DNA of 64,000 bases from Pieris napi (lineage: Eukaryota; Arthropoda; Insecta; Lepidoptera; Pieridae). Positions 48,017-58,000 of this stretch are shown here, piece by piece. Location of the stretch: positions 10,664,001 to 10,728,000 of the forward strand of contig NC_062245.1 of assembly GCF_905475465.1 (NCBI RefSeq). The letters are read 5' to 3'. A program made the translations under genes and the position numbers. The notes beneath the pieces are model-generated. The model did no database searches. It saw nothing but the letters and a program-made list of their open reading frames with translations, and was not told the origin of the DNA. The first letter of the stretch is position 1. Every line of letters begins with the position of its first letter.

Positions 48017-49567
48017 TTATAAAACAGGGGGCAAACGGGCAGGAGGCTCACCTGATGTTAAGTGATACCGCCGCCCATGGACACTCTCAATGCCAGAGGG
48101 CTCGCGAGTGCGTTGCCGGCCTTTCAGGAATCGGTACGCTCTTTTCTTGAAGGACCCTAAGTCGAATTGGTTCGGAAATACCTCAGTGGGCAGCTGGTTC
48201 CACATAGTGGTGGTGCGCGGCAAAAACTGCCTTGAAAAACGCTCAGTTGTGGAACGGCGGACGTCGAGGTGATACGGGTGGAATTTCGTATTCTGTCTCG
48301 ACGTCCGATGATGAAATTCAGCTGCAGGTATTAATCCGAACAACTCCTCTGAACACTCTCCATGGTAAATGCGGTAGAAGATGCAGAGTGACCCCACATC
48401 TCTACGCAACGCCAAAGGATCAAGCCGCTCGGAGAGGGATTGGTCGTCGACGATTCGAACCGCTCTGCGTTGTATACGGTCAAGTGGAAGGAGCTGGTAC
48501 TGGGGAGCCCCTGCCCAGAGGTGAGAGCAGTACTCCATGTGGGGCCGAATTTGCGCTTTATATAGTTGCATGCGGTGGCCCGGAGTGAAGTACCGCCTCG
48601 CCTTGCTGAGCACACCAAGCTTTTTGGAGGCTAATTTAGCCTTTCCCTCCAAGTGACCGCGAAACTGAACGTCGTTCGATATGTCAACGCCAAGTATTCC
48701 AATGCTGGCTGTGGCTTTAAGAAGAGTGTTTTCGAAAAGAGGAGTGGCGACAAAGGGTGTTTTTTTAGCGGAAAACGCGCAAACTTGTGTCTTCTTGGGG
48801 TTAAATTGGACTAGGTTTAGTCTGCCCCAGTCTGAGACTCCACGTAGTAGAGTTTCGACTTCAGACACAAGTTTGTTCCGGTACTCATCGACAACTGCCC
48901 GAGAAATACCTGCCCGGCTAGTGTAAAAAGTATCCCCAGTGCTGTCATCCGCATAGCAATGAATGTTGCTAAGTTGCAACATATCATTGATATGCAGAAG
49001 AAACAGGGTCGGGGATAGAACACAGCCTTGTGGGACCCCAGCGTTCACGGGTTTAAGGTCGGAACATGCTCCGTCGATGACGACCTTGATGGTCCGATCG
49101 GCCAGAAAGCTGGAGATCCAATCGCATAATTTCTCGGGTAGCCCATAGGCTGGAAGCTTCGAGAGCAGTGCTCTGTGCCACACCCGATCGAAGGCTTTCG
49201 CTATGTCCAAACTTACCGCCAGCGCCTCCCCCTTGGACTCAATTGCCTCTGCCCACCTATGTGTAAGGTATACAAGGAGGTCACCAGCTGAGCGACCACG
49301 ACGAAAGCCGTACTGAGAATCGCTAATCAACTGGTGGCCCTCTAGATACCTCAAGAGCTGGCTATTAATAATGGTTTCCATTATTTTGGAGAACAAGGAG
49401 GTTATAGCTATTGGGCGATAGTTGGACGGATCAGAGCGATCGCCTTTTTTTGGGATCGGATGTATCGAAGCGGTCTTCCAGCACTTCGGGGCAGTGCCGA
49501 GCAAGTACAGGTACCGAAAAAGGCGCGTTAAGACCGGAGCCAACTCAGGAGCACAAGTACGCAGCAC
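48017..49567 (-). pseudogene. LINE ORF2, reverse transcriptase part (516 codons)
   Basis: Contains NYRPIAITSLFSKIMET, DIAKAFDRVWH (first catalytic Asp block), NAGVPQGCVLSPTLFLLHIN, CYADDST (the YADD active-site motif) and a C-terminal region ending RLPPVL. This is the Jockey-group order and spacing. It is in a different frame from the endonuclease part because of a single-base loss in the G run at 49572-49576 (plus-strand view). Otherwise the frame is open, so the copy is young. The plus-strand copy at 57936-59127 is almost the same from KAFDRVWH on. Confidence 0.9.
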
Positions 49568-50970
49568 AATTGGGGGATACCATCCGGCCCGCTCGACTTA
49601 TGAATGTCCAAGGAAGATAGTGCTTTGCGCACGGCACGTTGCTGGAATGTGATTTCCGGCATCGAAGAATCACACCGCGAAATGGTCGGTGGTGATCTCC
49701 CTCTGTCATCCAAAGTCGAGTTGGACGCGAAGAGACAGCCCAAAAGGTCGGCCTTCTCCTTCGCAGTGTGGGCCAGAGAGTCATCCTCCCTGTGCAGTGG
49801 CGGAATGGCGGGCTGACAAAAATTCCCTTGGACAGCTTTGGCGAGAGACCAGAAGGCTCGAGTCCCTGAAGGGAGTTGGGCCAATCTCTCGCCAAATCTG
49901 GCAATGTGCTCTGACTTTGCCTTAGTGATTTCCCGTTTGAAGGACCTGGAGGCTGAGTTATATGCTGTTTTAAGTTCGCTGGTATTGGCATCACGAGATT
50001 TCGCCGCTTCCGCCCATGCTTTAAAGCATTCTCGCTTTCGACGCGAGGCCGCCTTGCAAGAACGTTTAAACCAGGGCTGAGACTTGCCACCGATCGGCAC
50101 CGCAGAAAATGGAATAAAGAGTTCCATGCCCTGCAGAACCACTTCGGCGACAGAGGCGGCGACGGAATCTGGAGCTTCCGGCGAAAAGCACATAGGCCCC
50201 CAAGGGTAGGACGCAAAGAAAGACCGCATCCCGTCCCAATCTGCTGACTTATAGTGCCAGATACGGCGACAACCCATAAAGCGGGGCCGTGAAGGGCGCG
50301 TAGATGGCACAGTACTCCGGACCACACAATGATCTGATGAACCCAATGGCGGGTCAACAGAGACTTGATAATTCTCCGGATGTGAAGTCAGCAGAAGGTC
50401 CAACAAAGAGGGTTTGTGACCATCCACATCTGGTATTCGCGTAATCGCAGGGACCATTTGTGTCAGGTCGTAGGCTAAAGCAAAGTCGTGAAAGGATCTT
50501 CCCGCGTGATCGGTGGTTTCAGAGCCGAGCCAATCGGCATGGTGGGCGTTAAAATCGCCAAGTATCACGATTTCAGCGGTAGGAACCCTTTCGAGCAGGG
50601 AATCTGTAGCCATTTGGATGTGCTCAATGAGTCGGTCAGTTTCGGTATTTCCGCTATGGGACCTATACAGGCATGCGTAGAATCGCGGATGGTCATCGCA
50701 GTCTACGCGCAGCCAGAGGTTAGATAGGTCCCTTCCTTCAAGCGTCCCGAGGCGACGAGAACAGATATCCTCTCTGACGTACACGCAGACTCCCGCCCGT
50801 GGCACAAATGAATGTTCCAATTTGTACCCCGGGTAGGAGAGGTAGGAAGTATCAGCCGGGGAGGAAATCTGAGTCTCGGTAAGAAAGAGCAAGGCCGGCT
50901 TCGCAGTCTCCAAATGGTAGTGGACTGCGTTGATATTGGAATTGAGCCCCCTAACATTCGTGAAGTCCAC
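49528..50970 (-). pseudogene. LINE ORF2, AP-like endonuclease part (480 codons)
   Basis: Shows TNVRGLNSNI, FLTETQIS (catalytic Glu region), YRSHSG, ILGDFNAHHADW (Asp and Asn) and GSSDHCVV (catalytic Asp and His), the usual APE-type endonuclease order. It is followed by a linker to SSGPDGIP, where RT domains of this group begin. It then runs out of frame at the homopolymer described for the RT part. In-frame codons continue upstream to a TAA near 51053. Confidence 0.88.
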
Positions 50971-51937
50971 GGCGAGCGTTGAATTGCTCCGTTTGCCCCG
51001 AGAACGATAACTGTTTCTGTTATTGAGCGCAGAACAACTGTGTTGCTTTTAGGAGATCCTCGCACACATAATGTATAAATGTACGATTTTTATATAAAAA
51101 TTTAGATCAAGCCAAACCTTAATATATATTAAGAAAATAATTCATGCTAAATACATGGTGTAGATTTAAGATAAAATCAAAATACGTTTATTCAGTTTAG
51201 ATGCGTCTTAGCGCGTGCTTAGGAATGTCAAAAACGTTTACAAAATAAGCGAAAGAGCAAGACTAAAAAAAGAGCTATCCGTTCACAAAACTACCAGGAA
51301 GCCTTGTTCTGAGAAGAACGGTCAAGAAACTCAGCAAGTTTTACCCTCCCTCTACATTATAATTATTCAAAGGAAAATGTTATAAACCACAACGTCATTA
51401 AAGTTACACATCAAAACTCGGTAATTTGGTTAAAATTTATCCAATTTCAACTAACAAATTAGGCACATGTGAAAGTTATCGGACTGTTTATGGATTGAAA
51501 ATAAAATATATACGTATACGTGATAAGATTCTATAGCTGAAATACTTTTAATATAAGTTAAGCAATATATACTTAAAAAACGCTTAAATGCTGTTTAGCT
51601 TACATGCTAAATATAAAGTAATACAGTGTAAACTTCCTAAAGCGTCGAAATCAATAGGCTTTGCTTGGTTGGTTTTAGTTTTCGGCATGTTTAAATTTTG
51701 TTTTTATTTTAATGTCTCTTAATTTCATTTTAACTCTTATTGTCCTTGTTTCCATGCTGTTTTGACAAATTCTTATTATATTTCCCAGTTTTACTGTCAG
51801 GGCCCTGGTCACCAGGACACCAAACAATATATTTAACAAACGAACAAACAAACGTTTTTTAAATAATTTATTACCTGTAAAATGAGATTACCTGTAAAAA
51901 ATAAACTCATATAAAAAATAATCTGCTGTGTAAAAGG

Positions 51938-51974
51938 TATATAAAACAATATCATACAATAGATAATTCGTCAG
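51938..51974 (+). promoter_or_regulatory. Candidate core promoter of gene I: TATA box and initiator
   Basis: TATATAAA at 51938-51945 and TCAGT from 51971 (A at 51973). The same spacing and flanks as upstream of gene G show that the duplication carried the promoter with it. The ATG is at 52018. Confidence 0.65.
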
Positions 51975-52017
51975 TTTCGGTTGAGTTCTTGTAGCAGTTT
52001 TAGTGAATTTGTTCAAA

Positions 52018-55000
52018 ATGGCAAACAAGCCGTATCCTTTCGAAATTCGTAATTTGGAACCTCATGAAGCGGAGAAAATGAAATTATATTCTGGTATGTA
52101 TTGAATGGTTACTTAAAAAATACCAGTGGCGCTACAACCTTCTAGGACTCAGATTTCTGTACCCGTTTCGTGATAATTTATTAAGCTCAATAAAACGATC
52201 ATTCTTCTGTGCCTGACACACGCCGTCGACTTTTTTGGGTCATGCAAGGTTTCCTCACCATGTATTACTATTCGTATATACGAGGAAATATGTAATAATA
52301 TAAGAACACTAGCTGATCCGGCAAACGTCGTTTTGCCATGTATATCATTTATAATAAAAAAATAGGGGTTGATCATAGAGGGGTGAAAATGAGGGGTTGT
52401 ATGTATTTTTAATGCTGTATCATAAAAAAATAGAAATTAAAAATGTTGTCTAAAAAATAAAAATAAAAATTTAGGGGTGGACTACCCTTAACATCTGGCG
52501 GGCTGATTTGTGAATCTAAACCATTCCCAGATTCCCTTGAAGACACACAAAAAATTTCATCAAAATTGGTCCAGTCGTTTAGGAGGAGTTCAGTCACATA
52601 CACACGCACACAAGAAATATATATGTTAAGATAAGCGCCAGTAGGTACATCTACAAACATTCTTAATACGTAGAACTAAAATATGACAAGGACATTTAAT
52701 TTAAAACTGCTTTTTAATGCTATCGATGGATTCGAATGTGGTTAAATGAATGAGTGGAACAATAAGGAACAACAATTTTAACGCGACATTCTTCATTATT
52801 CGTTTCATAATAATTATCGTGAACGCATAATCAATCAACGGTTTTTTTATAATTGACGGCTAAGTAAAATAATAGGGACTGAACGAGTTCCGAACCCAGA
52901 GCAGCAGCGCACCAATGTATTATTCTAAAAAAGGCTTGCATGAGGAAACCGGGATCCATGCCATAGCCCAATGTATAAAGTAGACGTCCACACGCCACTT
53001 TGATATGGCTAAGCAACATCCCAACCAGTGTTAGCGGACAGTATTAACGGATCAGGATAATCCAATAACAATAGCTATACACAGGTGAAAAATCGTCTTC
53101 ACCAGGGAAGGCGCGGTTTTTCACGTTGTACTTCGCTCACTCCAGTGAGCTTGTCCTGCCCTTCAGGCGAATGACCACTCCCCTTGCGCTAGTCGCGGAC
53201 CAAATATCGGTTGTCTGTAAAGTCGGTTTACTGACGATAGTTGAACGTGACAACGTCATAAGAAAATACTGATGGAATGGTTGCATTCTTCAAAAGAAAA
53301 TTTTAATTTTATTTGTTAGATAGATATTTTATATGGATGTAGAGAAGGAAGTAAATGGAAATCACAATTGAATTGATCAAGTTACATTTATTTGTACGCA
53401 TAAATACAATTATGTCAATTTTTGTGTGCAAGCGAGAGCGCGAAACGAGTGCTCTCGCTTGCACTTCAAGCCTTATTAAATGGAACGCCTCAGAGGTAAC
53501 GCCTCAGATGTAACGCCTCAAAGGTAACGCCGCATGCGTCATGTTTTTTCGTGCGTGCAGCCGGCTCCATCGAATTATAAGACGTTGTCACGTCAAAAAA
53601 CCCGGGATCATGTATAAGAATCAAATATTAGATAAATTTGGCAGGTTAAACTGATTACTACGATTTCCAGTGAAACAATATTATTTTGGAATCGCCGAAA
53701 GATTACCGCTATTATAAAATCTGTTTATGTGAAGCGTGTGGTGCCATGCCCTACAGGATCGTAATTCGACGTTTATATCGCGTTAAGATAAGATTTATGT
53801 TTGTTATTTTTTCTGATATGTTCATAAATTGATTGATCGTATTATTGTGAAATTTATCGACGTCCTGATAAATGTTATACAGAATGTTCTTCACAATTTA
53901 AGGAAAAGCAATTCTCGAAAGAAAAAAACCATGAAAAAAAAGTCGGGTTAAAATTAGACAGTTTTACGTAAACTGTGGTTCTGTAGCCACACACTATTAT
54001 TAGTTAACCGACACACACATACACTGATAAAATTATTATAATAGTACTAGCAGACCGGCCAAGCGTTGCTGTGGCTAAGGTTTTTGTTTTATTACATAGT
54101 AGTAAACTATTCAAGGAAAACGGTAGGAGAACACCAGTCATGGGGACCAACATGCTTTATGGTGGTTATGCCATTAAATTGTAGCTTATGTGAAAAGTTG
54201 GTACTTTCAACACAGCGCCATCTGTTAGAATTGTGACTATTAAATAATAATAAAATAATATTGCGGGTATAAATTGAGATGTAAGCTATCCTATCTTTTA
54301 AGTTAGATCAAACTGCACACGGTGTGCAAATTTTATTGATAGCGGTTCGGTAATTTAGTAGTCCATAGCGGACAAACAACGTGACACGTAATTTATATAT
54401 ATTAAGATTATAATTTTTATCGGTGTATGTGTGTAACTAACAATTTATCAAATTAATTAATAATTCAAAAGACAGTTTTACTGTACGCAATAATTATATA
54501 TGTCACCGTAAAATTGTAAAAACCGTTAGATTGTAATCTATCTCGCGAGATTGTAAACTGTCGAAACATTGTCAACTCAACATACTGCTTGCAATTTAAC
54601 GTATTATTATTCGGTAGTTATATGAAATTGTTGGGAAGTAAAATTAATCTGTAATTGACCAAAGAAGTTTGAATGATAACTAAGTTAGTGTAGTACAATC
54701 TACCGAATACCGATAACCGATAACCGATAACCGATAGATTACAATCTAACGGTTTTTACAATTTTACGTTAACATATATATTTAATCTTCAATGTCAAAT
54801 TATTATCACCAAAATTATCACATACTATTATCAAACATGTCATATATTTTTTTCCAAAATTCACTTCAAATTACAAAAAATGGCGCCAAATTAAAGTATA
54901 TGGCGATGTCACAAACAAAATAGAAACATAGAGCGTATTTGCGTTACCCTAACATTAACTTAAAAATCTCTTTGTGTCCTGAAATTGGTGTATAACAATA

Positions 55001-58000
55001 TATTTTTTTTAGGTGAAAAGACAGGATTTGTACGCATAGGACCAAAAGGATATGTCCTTGCACACCGATTTTTGGAAATAGGAGCAGATATTTATAACAT
55101 GGAAATACGATCGAGCGATGTATTTGTTGTAACCTATGCACGATCAGGTAGGTGCCAGATTTTCTGGATTTAATTGCAACACTCATCTGTGCTGGTAATA
55201 CTGGAATAATTGTTGGGAATACAGGATCAGGCACTTCGTCTGCCGATTTAAAACCTCTTTATAAACGCATTTTCACGTTATTTAAATAATTCCACATCGA
55301 GTGCTACAATACCACTGCAATAAGGCTAATATTCTGTTTGTTATAGAACAGGCGGCAAACGGGCAGGTGGCTCACCTGTTTTAAGTGTCGCCGCCAATGG
55401 ACAGAGCTGTCTTAACGCTATGTAGGACTCACATATCTTAAATCCAATACATCTTACAAAACACTTTATATTCACTAATATTTTAGGTACCACGTGGACT
55501 CAAGAGTTGGTATGGCTAGTTGCGAACGATTTGGACTACGATACAGCAAAATCAGTTTTTTTAACGGAAAGATTTCCGTTTCTGGAGTAAGTATTTTTAT
55601 AAGAAATAATAATGGAATATAGAAGTTATTTTAAATAAGAATAAGATGGCCGACCTTGCCAGTAAATGGTATCGAATAGTTTAATTCGACCGTCTCTGAA
55701 CTTGGGTCTGGACTTTTCTTTAGACAAGCCTATTTAGACCTCATAAAAACTAAACCGTCCCACTTACTAACGACCGTCTCTTTCTCAGAAATATCATTTA
55801 CAGATACCGGCAAACATCTAAAACAAATGCAGAAGCGATTTTTCGGTATCAGTGGGTGGCGGGCGGTGGTGCGCGGCGGCGAGAGTGTGACGTGTCGATC
55901 GCGTGATTGGTATATCAGTTGACATGACGTTTGTGTCCCGCGCTGCGATACGACGCGCAAACTTTCCCCCCCGCCCTTGTTTAATGCTCAAGAAGTTTGC
56001 CGGTATCTGTACACTAAATTAAAATTCGACTGACACAGCATAATATAAATCTATGATAATATTTGAAATTGGAAGACCCAATGTGTTTACTATAACAGCA
56101 ATTGACTTTGATAAAACAAAAATGTCCATATTTGCACTTCACACTTTCAAAGCAATTTTCCGTTACTTTTATAATTTATGATTCGATGTACTTTTCTATC
56201 ATCATGTTTGTTATGATTGCCTATATGTGCTTGTCACATTTAATCTTGTATTAAATGTTTCTTAATTACCTATAAATGAGTGTGACAAGCATTTGTAAAT
56301 AAATGATTGTGTAAAGTTTTGGATTTTGTTTATGGCATAATGTCTTTGGTATTTTACATTTGCCGTTTGTATAATAATTAGGATTGGTTACGTGACTTAT
56401 CCAATTTTATAGATTCTCGATGATGGTCCACCCGATAATGATACAGCGTTACCTAGAAAATAGCAAAGGAGATGAGAAAAAACAGAAGGAAATTAAAATG
56501 ATGACGTCGCATATCGTGAACCAACTGGAGGTGGCGCCTTCCCCACGTTTTATAAAGACACATCTGCCACTATCCCTGTTGTCACCAAATTTGCTTGATA
56601 CCAAAGTAGTGTACGTAGCAAGAGACCCGAAAGATGTCGCAGTCTCATATTACCATTTATGCAGTTCAATGACATTTCTGGGATGGACGGGCGACTTCAA
56701 ACAATTTTGGGAATCATTTATTAGCGATTTACGTAAGTATATATGTGTATGTTTAAGTTATATTTATAAGGGATAATTTAGTAAACCATTGAGAAGCATT
56801 TTATGAATTTCTATGTTGTCTAAACTCTAAAGCAACGATGCTACGATGTGCATTTAAGTTTTAACCATCAGCTGTAGAAAAAATCTATCGATTATACCCC
56901 GTCATATAAACGTCTTCACGTAGAACATATGGAAGTATGGTCATTATAGTAAGTTCACCTCGGAATTCGAGATACCCACCTGTAAGTCTGTAAATACTTG
57001 TATATTGACACCCTAAAAGTTGTCTACCTACAGCTACAGTTTTTTTTTTAAAGACAATTCACACCAATTGACCTAGCCCCATGCTAAGCTGGTGAAGCTT
57101 GTGTTATGGGTACTAGGCAACGGATATACATACATATTATAGATAGATAGACATATAAATACATATTTAAACACCCAAGACCTAAGCACAACACCAAATG
57201 CTCATCACATCGATGTTCGTCTCAGCCGGGGATCGAACCCGGGACCCATAGATTCGCAGTCAGGGGTACTAACCACTAGACCAATGAGTCGTCAAATTCC
57301 GAAAGAATTCCGAGATTCTTACCTAATTTAAGCTTAAATGACTGGACTAGTATCCATGACTCAGCCACAACATTAATATATTATATAATTCTTATTTTAG
57401 AATATTGGTCACCGTATTTTGAACATTTGAAGGAGGCTTGGGAGAAGCGTCATCATCCAAATTTACTCTTCATATTCTATGAGGAATTACAAAAGGTTAT
57501 AACAAATATTGTTACTAGAAAAAAAACAGTTTTTCAATTACAACTATAAATGAGATATTTAAAAATTTTATATTTTGGTGATGGGTTTGCTAGTTAATTA
57601 TTTTTAAAATATTGTGCAAAATCATGTAATGATGATTAAATCCGTCTAAACGTTATCATTACGTTTTCAGGACTTACCAGGGATGATTAAACGTGTATCT
57701 GCTTTCATGGGAAAAAACTACAATGACGAGCAAGTGGCAACACTCTGTGAACATCTGGACGTTAAGAACTTTAAGAAAAACCCTTCTATCAACAACGAAC
57801 AGTTCAAAGAGCTTGGCTTAACGACACCTGACTTGGAATTCGTCAGAAAGGGTTCGTAAATGTTCGACATTTAGACATCTATACAGAAAAATTATATATT
57901 GCCCAGGATTTTTATGACGGACTGCGATATTTAAAGCCTTCGATCGGGTGTGGCATAGAGCACTGCTCTCGAAGCTTCCAGCCTATGGGCTTCCCGAGAA

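Larger units (their letters stand above)
48002..51065 (-). mobile_element. Jockey-type LINE, about 3.06 kb, 5'-truncated, minus strand
   Basis: A T-tract at 48002-48018 is the poly(A) tail of a minus-strand element. ORF2 endonuclease and reverse transcriptase regions follow up to about 51050. ORF1 is not seen. It sits where the paralogous region (about 37985) has none. The target duplication is unclear because about 50 bp of extra sequence lies before the tail. Confidence 0.88.
47160..52017. other. Intergenic region between H and gene I
   Basis: F-type 3' flank to about 47950, then the minus-strand LINE with about 50 bp of extra sequence before it, then from 51066 the upstream region of gene I, matching 38000-40396 without the palindromic element. 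Confidence 0.7.

Noticed and set aside
48017..50970. Plus-strand open frames across the LINE at 48002-51065
   Set aside because: They are antisense shadows of the minus-strand ORF2 and carry no domain of their own.
54711..54732. Telomere-like or CRISPR-like short repeats (CCGATAA units)
   Set aside because: Only about three units within a MITE; no spacers and not the insect telomere repeat.
57225..57292. Possible tRNA gene on the minus strand
   Set aside because: A and B boxes are visible but the acceptor and anticodon stems do not pair, and a SINE body follows; it is a SINE head.
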